Assembly: GCF_900176425.1 (NCBI RefSeq)
Contig: NZ_FWXS01000002.1
Span: 400,983-464,982, forward strand
Length of the DNA: 64,000 bases
Source of the DNA: Moheibacter sediminis
GTDB lineage: Bacteria > Bacteroidota > Bacteroidia > Flavobacteriales > Weeksellaceae
Reading direction: 5' to 3'
Shown: positions 16,972 through 28,044 of the stretch, piece by piece
How the letters are laid out: each line of letters starts with the position of its first letter
Numbering within the stretch: position 1 is the first letter of the stretch
Made by a program: the position numbers and the translations under genes
Notes under the pieces: generated by a model
What the model was told of the DNA's origin: nothing
Database searches by the model: none
Seen by the model: the letters and a program-made list of their open reading frames with translations, nothing else

Positions 16972-17082
16972 TGTCAAGTTGAAATTCATACTGCTAAGAG
17001 AACTGATGCGATGCTGAAATGAATTCAGCATGACGTAAATTCTTTTCCTTCGTCAAATTGAACTTGTTTTAACTTCGCATAC
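16972..17082. repeat. Right copies of dispersed palindromic repeat (partial A, B, A)
   Basis: A partial unit A (16972-16983, TGTCAAGTTGAA), a unit B with perfect palindrome ATGCTGAA/TTCAGCAT around ATGAA (within 17010-17036, followed by GACGT), and a full unit A (17051-17082, CGTCAAATTGAACTTG, then TTTTAACTTCGCAT). The left and right B units differ mostly at positions that keep the stem paired. Confidence 0.75.
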
Positions 17083-17106
17083 AATATTAGATATTTCTCA
17101 TTCTGA

Positions 17107-19134
<2,028 letters not shown>

Positions 19135-19157
19135 TTTTGAAAATTACAAGAATATCA

Positions 19158-19165
19158 TAGATTTG
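19158..19165 (+). promoter_or_regulatory. -7 promoter element (TAGATTTG)
   Basis: TAnnTTTG match, 21 bases upstream of the ATG at 19187. Confidence 0.5.
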
Positions 19166-19186
19166 AAAAATTTTTAAAAATCCAAA

Positions 19187-20023
19187 ATGAAACGACTTAC
19201 TCTACTAATTATTTTTTTATTTTCAATTACCGCATTGGCTCAGGAAAAACTGAAAGTTGGCGACAAAATCAAAGTCGGAATTTTGACTTTAATTAATGAT
19301 CAGCCTCTTAGTTTTTATGATTTAGAATTTGCCACAGATGGCAAGGTGAAATTTATGAATTCAGAAAATAATCAGTCTGAGTTTCTTTATCTTTCATCGG
19401 TCAAATCTATTCAGGAAACAGAGGGAGTGGTTTATGACAAACAAAAATTGGATGAAATCGAGTATGTAAAATATGTTGCCCCGACACCTAAAGTTAAAAC
19501 TTACTCAACTTTCAAATACAAAGATGAAACTATAGAACTTGAGAATCCTAGTGAAGGAAAAGCGGTGGTTTATTTGGTGAGAACGGGAGGCGCAGGATCA
19601 ATGGTTAATTTTAGATATTTTGAGGGTAATAAATTTCTTGGAAAATTTTCAGGAAAAGGATATTTACGATATGAATGTGAACCGGGAGAACATATTTTCT
19701 GGGCTGCCTCGGAAAATTCTTATTTTGTAAAATCAGAATTAGATGCCGGAAAAATATATGTGATTGAGGTCGTCGGTGCAATGGGTGTTTTATATGCTCA
19801 AGTCACTTTGGATGTGGTTGACAGATTCGATGCTAAAAAGTATCCTAAACACCAAAAAAGATTGTTCCCAGTACTTTCTAATAAGGATTTGGACAGATCA
19901 AGTTCTACACTTCCTGCTCAATCTGGATATGAAAGAGAAATTGAAAATGGAATGGAAAAATATAAAAGATTGAACGAAAAGGGCGATGTAAAAATATTAC
20001 ATGCCAATCAATATTTTGAGTAA
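19187..20023 (+). CDS. Secreted protein with DUF2846-like domain
   Basis: A 278-residue protein with a clear signal peptide (MKRLTLLIIFLFSITALAQ). A small beta-rich region follows. Residues about 122-205 (GKAVVYLVRTGGAG ... RYECEPGEHIFWA ... AGKIYVIEV) resemble DUF2846, a beta-sandwich module of unknown role in which a small hydrophobic protein describes itself with a PGxH turn. The C-terminal 60 residues are charged. Probably periplasmic or outer-membrane associated. It ends 6 bases from the convergent M1 peptidase gene. No function can be assigned. Confidence 0.75.
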   Translation: MKRLTLLIIFLFSITALAQEKLKVGDKIKVGILTLINDQPLSFYDLEFATDGKVKFMNSENNQSEFLYLSSVKSIQETEGVVYDKQKLDEIEYVKYVAPTPKVKTYSTFKYKDETIELENPSEGKAVVYLVRTGGAGSMVNFRYFEGNKFLGKFSGKGYLRYECEPGEHIFWAASENSYFVKSELDAGKIYVIEVVGAMGVLYAQVTLDVVDRFDAKKYPKHQKRLFPVLSNKDLDRSSSTLPAQSGYEREIENGMEKYKRLNEKGDVKILHANQYFE

Positions 20024-20029
20024 ATTTTC

Positions 20030-21676
20030 TTAATTAGACTCTTTGATATTGATGTAAAAATTTCTGTCAGTCTTGAAATCCTTTTCCAATCCGGATGTTA
20101 GCTTTTCAGTTTTCCATTCTGAAGTTGGGAAAAGCCATTCGTTTGAATTGTTGATTTTAATCGGCATATCAAATTTGTCAACAATGTTTGTCCAGCGGTA
20201 AGTGATGTCATTTCCTTTGATTTTATATTCTAAAGTCGGAATTTGAATCGTGCGTAAGTATTGATTGAAAAATTCGGTCAAATCAATTTTACTCATTTCG
20301 CTCATGTAATCTTCGATTTGTTTGGTGGTAACGGTTTGGTGGTAAAATTTTTCATTCATCCCGCGTAGAATTTTTCTGAACAATTCATCGTTTTCCAATA
20401 ATTGTCGAAAAGTATGAATCATGTTGGCTCCTTTGTAATAAATATCGCCGCTTCCTTCCTGATTCACCCCATAAATTCCAATCATGGGAATGTCATTCAA
20501 AATATTCTGGCGTGTTCCGATTACGTAATCATTTCCAGCTTCTATGCCATACAATTCTTGTGTATGAAGCGTTTCTGAATAAGCGGTAAAACTTTCATGA
20601 ATCCACATATCAGCCACGTCTTTATTAGTAATATTATTTCCGAACCATTCGTGCCCCGCTTCATGAACGAGAATAAAATCCCATTTCAATCCCCAACCAG
20701 AACCCGATAAATCTGTTCCCAAATATCCATTTTCAAAACCGTTTCCATAAGCAATCGCACTTTGGTGTTCCATGCCTAAATGCGGAGATTCAACGAGTTT
20801 GAAACTATCTTCATAAAAAGGATAAGCTCCCAACCAATACTCAAAGCTTTTGAGCATATCATGTGTTTGTTTGAATTGATTTTGAGCTTTTTCTTTGTTA
20901 TAATCTAAAACCCAATATTCGATGTCAAGTTTGCCTTTTTCACCTTTGTAACTGTCTTTGATAACCGAATAATGTCCGATGTATGGAATGATATTGTAAT
21001 TATTGATTGGATTCTTCACTTCCCATTTGAACATCAATTTTGAACCATCGATTTCTTTCATATCTGTCAAACGACCATTTCCTATCGCCACCAAATCTTC
21101 GGGAACTATCATCGATAAACTTGCTCCGTTATCGGGCTCATCGCCCAAATAATCTTTGTTCGGATACCAGACACTTGCACCCAATCCCTGACAAGCAACC
21201 GACATCCAAGGTCTGCCTTGCTCATCATTTTTGAAAATCCAGCCGCCATCCCAAGGAGCTTTTACAGCAACGCGTGGATTTCCTGAAAAATGAATTTCAA
21301 TTTTATTTTCCTTTGAATTTAATTTATACTTTTTTAAATCAAAGAAATAAACATTTTCATCTCTTCGGAATAATGTAAAATTTTCTCCGTTCAAGATTAT
21401 TTTATCGATTTGCATGGGTTGCTGCAAATCGATTTGCATGATTTTTTCTTTGGAATTATCTTCAATTTTAAAAGTGATCGTATTTTTTCCTTTGATAAAT
21501 TTCTGATTAAAATCAGGTTCTACTTCTATGTCATAGCGTAAAACATTCCACCAGTTTCTGTATGAATTATCGCTTCCGCGAAGACTATCTTGCTGGGTAA
21601 ATTCTTTTTTATGACTGAGAATCTGTGCGTTAACCGATAGACTCATGAACAGGACCAAAAGGACAATATTTTTCAT
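20030..21676 (-). CDS. Secreted M1 family zinc aminopeptidase
   Basis: A 548-residue protein with signal peptide (MKNIVLLVLFMSLSVNAQ). The N-terminal beta domain precedes the catalytic domain. A GMEHQ motif replaces the usual GAMEN. The zinc site is HEAGHEWFGNN (about residue 337), with the third ligand Glu in WIHESFTAY 18-19 residues later. The length is short for M1 enzymes because the large C-terminal helical domain is missing, as in other Bacteroidota M1 proteins. It should trim N-terminal residues from peptides in the periplasm or outside. It is a single gene with its own -7 element. Confidence 0.93.
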   Translation of the reverse strand: MKNIVLLVLFMSLSVNAQILSHKKEFTQQDSLRGSDNSYRNWWNVLRYDIEVEPDFNQKFIKGKNTITFKIEDNSKEKIMQIDLQQPMQIDKIILNGENFTLFRRDENVYFFDLKKYKLNSKENKIEIHFSGNPRVAVKAPWDGGWIFKNDEQGRPWMSVACQGLGASVWYPNKDYLGDEPDNGASLSMIVPEDLVAIGNGRLTDMKEIDGSKLMFKWEVKNPINNYNIIPYIGHYSVIKDSYKGEKGKLDIEYWVLDYNKEKAQNQFKQTHDMLKSFEYWLGAYPFYEDSFKLVESPHLGMEHQSAIAYGNGFENGYLGTDLSGSGWGLKWDFILVHEAGHEWFGNNITNKDVADMWIHESFTAYSETLHTQELYGIEAGNDYVIGTRQNILNDIPMIGIYGVNQEGSGDIYYKGANMIHTFRQLLENDELFRKILRGMNEKFYHQTVTTKQIEDYMSEMSKIDLTEFFNQYLRTIQIPTLEYKIKGNDITYRWTNIVDKFDMPIKINNSNEWLFPTSEWKTEKLTSGLEKDFKTDRNFYINIKESN

Positions 21677-21680
21677 TTCA

Positions 21681-21688
21681 CAAATTTA
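21681..21688 (-). promoter_or_regulatory. -7 promoter element of the M1 peptidase gene (TAAATTTG on minus strand)
   Basis: TAnnTTTG match just upstream of the ATG (21676). The spacing is so short that the leader must be almost absent, so the call is tentative. Confidence 0.4.
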
Positions 21689-21823
21689 AAGCAACAAGCT
21701 AAGTTAAATTTTACTCAGTTTATGAATTTAAGTTTTTTTTAAGAAAATTTAATTTCTATATTTAACAAAAAGATGACGCAACCCCGTCAAATGTTTGCCG
21801 TCTAACTATTAAAACTGAGGATT

Positions 21824-21940
21824 ATGATACAAAAAATTACTTTTCTGTTCTTTTACTGTTTCTTGATTTTTTTTATTATCTGTGAAAACTTTTTGCTGGG
21901 AAAAGGCAATGGCTGGTTTGGAGACAGCCTTTTTGATTAA
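21824..21940 (+). CDS. Possible 38-residue membrane peptide
   Basis: ATG 21824 to TAA 21938. It has one strongly hydrophobic segment (KITFLFFYCFLIFFIIC) followed by a Gly-rich polar tail (GKGNGWFGDSLFD). The end overlaps the 3' end of prfC on the other strand by 4 bases, and a hairpin with T-run lies inside its last codons. Upstream is a weak -7-like element (TATATTTA, near 21756). It could be a small membrane protein gene, or the open frame could be chance in a small RNA. Confidence 0.4.
   Translation: MIQKITFLFFYCFLIFFIICENFLLGKGNGWFGDSLFD
21911..21934 (+). terminator. Hairpin with T-run at the end of the 38-codon frame
   Basis: GGCTG (21911-21915) pairs with CAGCC (21925-21929) around a 9-base loop and is followed by five T. 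An outer pairing AAAAGGC/GCCTTTTT is also possible. It would terminate plus-strand transcription and may also help end prfC. Confidence 0.55.
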
Positions 21941-23523
21941 AATTCACTCACAAAATGCAATTTGACTGAAGGATATTTTTCCTGTGTCATTTGTATGGTG
22001 AAAGATGAATCTGCCAAAAATACCAACTGCTTGAATTTATCATAAGCCAAATAACGTTGTTTCACACGTTTAAATTCTTGGAACTCTTCTGAACGCTCAT
22101 CCTCTACTTCCACCCAACAAGCTTTATGAATGGAAATCGGTTCGTAGGTAGCTTTTGCTCCATATTCATGCTCCAGCCTGTATTGAATTACTTCATATTG
22201 TAAAGCGCCAACCGTTCCGATGATTTTGCGGTTATTCATTTCAAGAGTAAATAATTGCGCAACACCTTCATCCATTAACTGGTCAATTCCTTTCTCCAAT
22301 TGCTTGGATTTCATTGGGTCAGCATTGTTTATATAACGGAAATGTTCAGGTGAAAAAGATGGGATTCCTTTGAAAGACATATTTTCACCTTCTGTCAAAG
22401 TATCGCCGATTCTGAAATTTCCTGTATCGTGTAAACCTACAATATCGCCTGCAAAACTTTCATCAACGACTTCTTTTTTATCGGCAAAAAATGCATTCGG
22501 ACTACTGAATTTCAAATTTTTATCTAAACGAACGTGATGGTAATTCTTATTTCTTTCAAATTTTCCTGAAACAATTTTTATAAATGCCAAACGGTCGCGG
22601 TGTTTCGGATCCATATTTGCATGGATTTTAAATACAAATCCGGTAAAAGTATTATCTGTTGGGATAACCAATCTCGTGTCGGTTTCTTTGGGCTGCGGTT
22701 GTGGGGCAATGTCCACGAAAGCATTAAGCAATTCACGCACACCAAAATTATTCAAAGCCGAACCAAAAAATACAGGCTGCAAATGTCCTTCTAAATAATC
22801 TTCATGCGAAAATGAAGGGTATACTTCTGAAATTAATTCAATTTCATTGCGAAGATCTCCTGCATAAGTTTCGCCGATAATTGTTTCCAATTCAGGATCT
22901 TCTAAATTTCCGAAAGCAATCGCTTCAGAAATTTTTTGTTTGTTTTCATTTGAAAAAAGTTGAATGTTCTTTTCCCATATATTATAGATACCTTTAAAGG
23001 TAGAGCCAATTCCAATCGGCCATGAAAGCGGAGTAACTCTTAAATTTAATTTTAATTCAACTTCGTCCAGCAAATCAAATGCATCCTTCCCTTCTCTATC
23101 CATTTTATTGATAAAAACGAGCATCGGAATGTTTCGCATGCGGCAAACTTCCACCAATTTTATGGTTTGTTCCTCCACACCTTTTGCAACATCAATTACG
23201 ACAATTACAGAATCGACTGCGGTCAAAGTTCGGAAAGTATCCTCAGCAAAATCTTTGTGACCAGGTGTATCGAGAATATTAATTTTTTTGTTTCTGTAAT
23301 CAAATGCCAAAACGGAAGTTGCGACAGAAATACCTCTCTGACGCTCAATTTCCATGAAATCGGAAGTTGCTCCTTTTTTGATTTTATTGCTCTTCACCGC
23401 ACCTGCTTCCTGAATAGCTCCTCCGAAAAGAAGTAATTTTTCGGTTAGTGTAGTTTTCCCGGCATCGGGGTGAGAAATAATTCCAAACGTTTTTCTGCGA
23501 CTGATTTCTTGTTCTAAAGACAT
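21937..23523 (-). CDS. prfC: Peptide chain release factor 3
   Basis: A 528-residue translational GTPase that recycles RF1/RF2 after termination. G-domain motifs are present: SHPDAGKTTLTEKLL (P-loop, about residue 15), the switch region with QRGISVATS, ILDTPGHKDF and NKMDREGKD. The C-terminal part (IGTVGALQYEV) is typical of RF3 rather than EF-G. The start MSLEQEISRRK was chosen over an upstream ATG at 23544 because that ATG lies in the promoter. Single gene. Confidence 0.96.
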   Translation of the reverse strand: MSLEQEISRRKTFGIISHPDAGKTTLTEKLLLFGGAIQEAGAVKSNKIKKGATSDFMEIERQRGISVATSVLAFDYRNKKINILDTPGHKDFAEDTFRTLTAVDSVIVVIDVAKGVEEQTIKLVEVCRMRNIPMLVFINKMDREGKDAFDLLDEVELKLNLRVTPLSWPIGIGSTFKGIYNIWEKNIQLFSNENKQKISEAIAFGNLEDPELETIIGETYAGDLRNEIELISEVYPSFSHEDYLEGHLQPVFFGSALNNFGVRELLNAFVDIAPQPQPKETDTRLVIPTDNTFTGFVFKIHANMDPKHRDRLAFIKIVSGKFERNKNYHHVRLDKNLKFSSPNAFFADKKEVVDESFAGDIVGLHDTGNFRIGDTLTEGENMSFKGIPSFSPEHFRYINNADPMKSKQLEKGIDQLMDEGVAQLFTLEMNNRKIIGTVGALQYEVIQYRLEHEYGAKATYEPISIHKACWVEVEDERSEEFQEFKRVKQRYLAYDKFKQLVFLADSSFTIQMTQEKYPSVKLHFVSEF

Positions 23524-23541
23524 AATTTGATTTTGCGGGTG

Positions 23542-23549
23542 CAAAGTTA
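23542..23549 (-). promoter_or_regulatory. -7 promoter element of prfC (TAACTTTG on minus strand)
   Basis: TAnnTTTG match about 19 bases before the chosen ATG. It supports the shorter start. Confidence 0.6.
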
Positions 23550-23639
23550 TGAATTTAGAAATTAGATTTCAGAAGGTAGATTTTTTTTATTTCAAGTTAA
23601 AAACGTTCTAAAATCTATAATTTGAAATCTAAAATTAAA

Positions 23640-23936
23640 TTAAAGCATGTAAACATCTTCAATCGAAGATGCAGACTGGTAATAATGAATTACCTGATCA
23701 GCATCCAAAACGTACACAACTGCCGTGACAGACGTATATTTTCCGGTTTTGGATTCTTTCATTTGAAATTGCGGACGTGCGCCATCAAACAATCTTTGCA
23801 CTTCTGCAATTCGTTTGTTGTCAGATGGAATGATAAATTTAAATGTATAATTAGAAGGAAATTCAGTAGTGTCATCTAATCTGTCTCTGAATTTTTTATA
23901 GAATTCTTCTTGATTCTGTGTATTGTCTTGTGTCAT
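23640..23936 (-). CDS. DUF493 (YbeD-like) family protein
   Basis: A 98-residue protein. After a polar N-terminus it has the small alpha-beta ACT-like fold pattern of DUF493/UPF0250 (FPSNYTFKFIIPSDNKR ... YTSVTAVVYVLDADQVIHYY). The family acts as small regulatory or binding proteins, but its precise role is not settled. The gene starts 5 bases after the stop of the thioredoxin-like gene, so the two form an operon. Confidence 0.8.
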   Translation of the reverse strand: MTQDNTQNQEEFYKKFRDRLDDTTEFPSNYTFKFIIPSDNKRIAEVQRLFDGARPQFQMKESKTGKYTSVTAVVYVLDADQVIHYYQSASSIEDVYML

Positions 23937-23941
23937 AATTT

Positions 23942-24508
23942 TTATTTTTCTTTCAATAAATTGTCAAGTATCGTTACCAATTCCTGGTTAACTTGCCCTG
24001 TCCTGTAATCCATCGGGCGCGGTGGATTTTCGTTGATGATTTCCCCCTCTTTTCCGATGATTAAAAATTTGGGAATCGATGAAACTTCATAATCTCTTGA
24101 AAAAGTTGTCTGTTTGCCAGCAAAAAGCTGCATTCCCCCCATTCCTTTGGCTTGAATCATTCTAGCCCACTTTGTTTTATCAGCATCCTTATCGACAGAA
24201 ATACTTACAAATTCGATATTTTTTCCTTCGTATTTTTGTTCTAATTCTTTCATCGCAGGAATTTGTTGCAAACATGGTCTGCACCAAGTTGCCCAAATGT
24301 CAACGAACAAATATTTACCTTTTAATTCATTCAATGAAATTTGAGTTCCTTCAATTGAATTCAAATTAAATGCAGGTGCATATTCTTTCATGGCTGCAAT
24401 TTCTTCCGCGCTTCTTTCCGTTACGGTTCCGATTTCGATTTCTTCCGATTTTTTACATTGAGCAAAAAGAATGAAGGTTAATACCAAAACGAACAAAGAT
24501 TTTTTCAT
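23942..24508 (-). CDS. TlpA-like thioredoxin-fold lipoprotein
   Basis: A 188-residue protein with lipobox LFAQC (Cys18) and a TlpA/ResA-type thioredoxin domain from about residue 42. The active site WCRPC is at residues 75-79, with a later cis-Pro region (SSIPKFLII). It should reduce disulfides, for example of apocytochromes, in the periplasm, tethered by lipid. The WCxxC motif is intact. It lies upstream of the DUF493 gene in an operon of two. Confidence 0.9.
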   Translation of the reverse strand: MKKSLFVLVLTFILFAQCKKSEEIEIGTVTERSAEEIAAMKEYAPAFNLNSIEGTQISLNELKGKYLFVDIWATWCRPCLQQIPAMKELEQKYEGKNIEFVSISVDKDADKTKWARMIQAKGMGGMQLFAGKQTTFSRDYEVSSIPKFLIIGKEGEIINENPPRPMDYRTGQVNQELVTILDNLLKEK

Positions 24509-24530
24509 GAAACCATAATTTTAATTCAAA

Positions 24531-24538
24531 CAAAAATA
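24531..24538 (-). promoter_or_regulatory. -7 promoter element of the TlpA-like gene (TATTTTTG on minus strand)
   Basis: TAnnTTTG match 22 bases upstream of the ATG at 24508. Confidence 0.55.
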
Positions 24539-24591
24539 TGCAAACTATCTTTCTCAAACAAAAATCAGGTTTTTAATTAATTCAGATGAAT

Positions 24592-24599
24592 TATCTTTG
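24592..24599 (+). promoter_or_regulatory. -7 promoter element (TATCTTTG)
   Basis: TAnnTTTG match 27 bases upstream of ATG 24627. It overlaps a possible TTG start at 24597, which is therefore rejected. Confidence 0.6.
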
Positions 24600-24626
24600 A
24601 AAAAATCATTTAAAAACATAAAATAT

Positions 24627-24974
24627 ATGAAGCCACTATCTATCAATTATTTCAACGGTTTGGTATTGATTGCCGCAGGATTATTTGGTTATTTAACCGT
24701 TGTCCCACAATCTATGACCGCACTGATTCCCACTTTTGCCGGAATTATTTTTATAATTTTAGGATTGTTCTGGAACAAAAGTCCAAAAGTGGTTGCACAC
24801 ATTGCAGTTACTTTAGCCTTAATTATGTTTGCGATGTGCATTTGGAGATTTACCAAAATTGAAGACTGGAATACTCCGAAATACATTTTTTTGGTTTGTA
24901 TTTTAAGTAATTTGTTGGCTTTGTTTGTGTTCATAAAGAGCTTCATTGACGCGCGAAAAGCGAAAAATCAATAA
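24627..24974 (+). CDS. Small four-helix membrane protein, unknown
   Basis: A 115-residue protein (MKPLSINYFNGLVLIA ...) with four hydrophobic helices spanning most of its length and a short Lys/Arg-rich tail (DARKAKNQ), which predicts a cytoplasmic C-terminus. No known family was recognised. It has its own promoter and lies before queA, from which a separate promoter divides it. Confidence 0.7.
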   Translation: MKPLSINYFNGLVLIAAGLFGYLTVVPQSMTALIPTFAGIIFIILGLFWNKSPKVVAHIAVTLALIMFAMCIWRFTKIEDWNTPKYIFLVCILSNLLALFVFIKSFIDARKAKNQ

Positions 24975-24979
24975 TAAAC

Positions 24980-25011
24980 TTGACAAAGGGGGTACTCGAA
25001 TCGTATATTTG
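24980..25011 (+). promoter_or_regulatory. Promoter of queA-rlmN (TTGAC ... TATATTTG)
   Basis: A -7 element TATATTTG (25004-25011) is preceded at 24980 by TTGACAAA. Transcription would begin near 25017, giving a leader of about 100 bases. The leader contains a 17-codon open frame (ATG 25029) whose role, if any, is unknown. Confidence 0.65.
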
Positions 25012-25119
25012 CACCACAATTTTGCAATATGAAATCGCCAATGACTAAAAGTTTGCTTGCAAACTCAAATAAATTAAAGTGATTCCATATATTACCATAA
25101 CAAAATAAAATTCGAATAT

Positions 25120-26175
25120 ATGAAAATGAAAACCTCCGATTTTAACTTCAAACTTCCTGAAGAACTTCTAGCTGAGCACCCCTCTGAACAAAGAGACGAA
25201 GCACGCTTGATGGTTCTTAACAGAAAGAATGAAACCATTGAACATCGGTTATTTAAAGATATCGTGGATTACTTCGACGAAGGTGACGTGATGATCATGA
25301 ACAACACCAAAGTTTTCCCGGCACGTTTGATGGGTAATAAAGAAAAGACCGGAGCCAAAATTGAGGTTTTCTTGTTGAGAGAATTGGATGCTGAAACTCG
25401 TCTTTGGGACGTTTTAGTGGATCCTGCAAGAAAAATTAGAATTGGAAATAAATTATTTTTTGGAGATGATGACAGCTTAGTAGCTGAAGTTGTAGATAAT
25501 ACAACTTCTCGCGGTAGAACGTTAAGATTCTTGTTTGATGGAAGTTATGAAGAATTCCGTCAGGCTTTGGAAGATTTGGGCGAAACGCCACTTCCGAAAT
25601 ACATCCAACGCGAAGTTGTACCAGAAGATGCAGAACGTTATCAAACTATTTATGCAAAACATGAAGGTGCGGTTGCGGCTCCGACTGCAGGTTTACACTT
25701 CTCTAAACATTTGCTGAAAAGATTGGAAATCAAAGGAGTAGATTTTGCTGAATTAACTTTACACGTCGGATTAGGAACTTTTGCTCCGGTTGAAGTAGAA
25801 GATTTATCAAAACATAAAATGGAATCTGAGCAAGTAATCATTCCTGAAGAAACTGCCATCCGTGTGAATGAAGCTATCGATGCTAAAAAACGCGTTTGTG
25901 CTGTGGGAACGACTTCTATGCGTGCGATTGAAAGTTCAGTTTCGGCAAATGGGCATTTGAATCCATTTGATTCTTGGACCAATAAATTCATTCATCCACC
26001 TTATGATTTCGGTGTTGCGAATTGTATGATTACAAATTTCCACACACCAAAATCAACATTAATTATGATGGTAAGTGCTTTTACAGGACACGATTTCTTG
26101 ATGAAAGCTTACAAAGAAGCCGTTAAAGAAGGATATAAATTCTATTCTTACGGTGACGCAATGCTAATTATATAA
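25120..26175 (+). CDS. queA: S-adenosylmethionine:tRNA ribosyltransferase-isomerase
   Basis: A 351-residue enzyme that transfers and rearranges the ribose of SAM onto preQ1 in tRNA, giving epoxyqueuosine. Conserved blocks are [12 protein letters not shown] at the start, [16 protein letters not shown] (about residue 55), [22 protein letters not shown] (central, about 173-194) and [18 protein letters not shown] near the end. Length is normal. A second ATG two codons downstream is equally possible as the start. rlmN follows one base after the stop, so both modify RNA from one operon. Confidence 0.96.
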   Translation: MKMKTSDFNFKLPEELLAEHPSEQRDEARLMVLNRKNETIEHRLFKDIVDYFDEGDVMIMNNTKVFPARLMGNKEKTGAKIEVFLLRELDAETRLWDVLVDPARKIRIGNKLFFGDDDSLVAEVVDNTTSRGRTLRFLFDGSYEEFRQALEDLGETPLPKYIQREVVPEDAERYQTIYAKHEGAVAAPTAGLHFSKHLLKRLEIKGVDFAELTLHVGLGTFAPVEVEDLSKHKMESEQVIIPEETAIRVNEAIDAKKRVCAVGTTSMRAIESSVSANGHLNPFDSWTNKFIHPPYDFGVANCMITNFHTPKSTLIMMVSAFTGHDFLMKAYKEAVKEGYKFYSYGDAMLII

Positions 26176-26176
26176 T

Positions 26177-27226
26177 TTGAATCAGACCAAAAAAGATATC
26201 AGAAAACTAAATCTTGAAGATTTAGAAAATCATCTGACTTCAATAGGGGAAAAATCTTTCAGAGCCAAACAAATCTATGAGTGGCTCTGGAAGAAAAATG
26301 CCCACGATTTTGAAGACATGACCAATTTGTCCAAAAAATTAAGGGAAGAATTGGACACTATTTTTTCGATTCAAAATGCGAGTGTAGATTTGTTGCAGAA
26401 ATCCAATGATGGAACCATCAAAAATGGTGTTAAATTACACGATGGATTAATGGTTGAATCGGTTTTAATTCCGACTGAAACCCGTACTACCGCTTGTGTT
26501 TCTTCTCAAGTAGGCTGTTCGCTCAATTGTGAATTTTGTGCAACTGCCAAGTTGAAAAGAATGCGAAATTTAGAAGTTGCCGAAATTGTTGACCAAGTTG
26601 CATTAATCGACAGACAAAGCAAAGAATATTTTGATCGTCCGCTTTCCAACATCGTTTTTATGGGAATGGGCGAACCCATGATGAACTACAAAAATGTCGT
26701 CGATGCCATCCTAAAAATTACTACTGATGAAGGATTGGGAATGTCTGCAAGAAGAATTACTGTTTCAACATCAGGTATTCCGAAAATGATCAAAATGCTT
26801 GCTGATGAAAACCTAAAAGTCAAATTAGCTTTGTCATTGCATACAGCTATTGAGCACAAACGAAATTCTATCATGCCTTTTTCAGAGAAATTTCCTTTGA
26901 CTGAAATCATGGAAAGTTTGCAATATTGGTACAAAGAAACAGGCTCAAAAATCACATTTGAATATTGCGTTTGGGGAGGGATTAATGACGGTGATGAAGA
27001 CATCAAGGCTTTGATTAAATACTGCCGACAAGTTCCTTCAAAAGTAAATTTGATTCAATACAATCCGATTGGCGAAGGAAAATTTGACCATAGAAGCATC
27101 GATGCAGAAAATAAATATGTTCGCGAACTTGAAAAAGCCGGAATTACAGTCATGGTAAGAAAAAGCCGTGGCGGCGATATAGATGCGGCTTGTGGACAAT
27201 TAGCGAATAAAAATACAAACGAGTAA
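26177..27226 (+). CDS. rlmN: Dual-specificity 23S rRNA/tRNA adenine-C2 methyltransferase RlmN (TTG start)
   Basis: A 349-residue radical SAM enzyme that methylates C2 of A2503 in 23S rRNA and A37 in some tRNAs. The cluster motif is CSLNCEFC (about residue 114-121). The GMGEPMMNY block and the acceptor Cys in DAACGQLA near the C-terminus are present. The family N-terminus (KKDIRKLNLEDLENHL) requires a TTG start at 26177, one base after the queA stop, which suggests translational coupling. No in-frame ATG would keep the conserved N-terminus. Confidence 0.95.
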   Translation: MNQTKKDIRKLNLEDLENHLTSIGEKSFRAKQIYEWLWKKNAHDFEDMTNLSKKLREELDTIFSIQNASVDLLQKSNDGTIKNGVKLHDGLMVESVLIPTETRTTACVSSQVGCSLNCEFCATAKLKRMRNLEVAEIVDQVALIDRQSKEYFDRPLSNIVFMGMGEPMMNYKNVVDAILKITTDEGLGMSARRITVSTSGIPKMIKMLADENLKVKLALSLHTAIEHKRNSIMPFSEKFPLTEIMESLQYWYKETGSKITFEYCVWGGINDGDEDIKALIKYCRQVPSKVNLIQYNPIGEGKFDHRSIDAENKYVRELEKAGITVMVRKSRGGDIDAACGQLANKNTNE

Positions 27227-27264
27227 ATTAATATTTCTCTCTCTAAAATTTAATCTAAAACCAA

Positions 27265-28044
27265 ATGCTACTTGCAAAAAAGTCCGATTCTTTATTTGAA
27301 GCTTCTTTAAAAACGATTGGTGCTCTTTTTCTGGCAATTTTTCTTGGATTGTTATTAGACAGTAAATTTGTGATTCCTTATTTCCCACAAGGGCAAATCG
27401 TTGCAAATATCGTTGTAGCAATTATATTTTTGCTTGTATTTATTAAATCTACCCAAAAGATTCGAGAATTTCTCATTTATGCCATTCTGATTGCTATTGC
27501 TGGCGAATGTTTCTTTTCCCTCTTGTTAGAAATGTACACTTATAGACTGCAAAATGTTCCAATGTATGTGTTTTTTGGTCATGCATTGTTATATGTATCA
27601 GTTTTGTACTTCTGTAAAGCGAATGTTGTAAAGGTATTTCGTAATAAATTGGAATTATTTTTCATAGTAATTATCATTGCCTACGCTGCTCTATTTCTAA
27701 TTTTCAAAAGTGATATTTTCGGGTTTATATTAACTGCATTTACACTTTTAATATTGATGAAAAGACCTCGTGAACGCTTTTTTTACCTAACGATGTATCT
27801 GTGCGTAGTTTTTCTCGAGATCGTTGGGACATGGTATGATTGCTGGTATTGGCCCAAATATGCACTCAATTTAGAAGATACTTTTTTGAAAAGCGCAAAT
27901 CCACCCTCTGGAATTAGTTTTTTCTATTTCGGATTGGATTTGGGAAGTTTATATTTCTATAAATTACGCCATAAAATTGCTTGGAAACGAATGAAAAACA
28001 TTCGAACCATTAGAATTACATCCCGTCAAATCATTTGTTTTTGA
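27265..28044 (+). CDS. Polytopic membrane protein, unknown
   Basis: A 259-residue protein with about seven hydrophobic helices and short polar loops. One loop is conserved-looking (EIVGTWYDCWYWPKYALN, about 188-206), with Glu, Cys and aromatic residues. The C-terminal 30 residues are basic (KLRHKIAWKRMKNIRTIR), so the tail is probably cytoplasmic. No family was recognised. It lies 38 bases after rlmN and may be read through from it. Its last 14 bases overlap the convergent RES toxin gene. Confidence 0.65.
   Translation: MLLAKKSDSLFEASLKTIGALFLAIFLGLLLDSKFVIPYFPQGQIVANIVVAIIFLLVFIKSTQKIREFLIYAILIAIAGECFFSLLLEMYTYRLQNVPMYVFFGHALLYVSVLYFCKANVVKVFRNKLELFFIVIIIAYAALFLIFKSDIFGFILTAFTLLILMKRPRERFFYLTMYLCVVFLEIVGTWYDCWYWPKYALNLEDTFLKSANPPSGISFFYFGLDLGSLYFYKLRHKIAWKRMKNIRTIRITSRQIICF

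Noticed and set aside
24975..25119. preQ1 riboswitch before queA
   Set aside because: No recognisable preQ1 aptamer (C-rich loop plus A-rich tail); only a small hairpin is visible.
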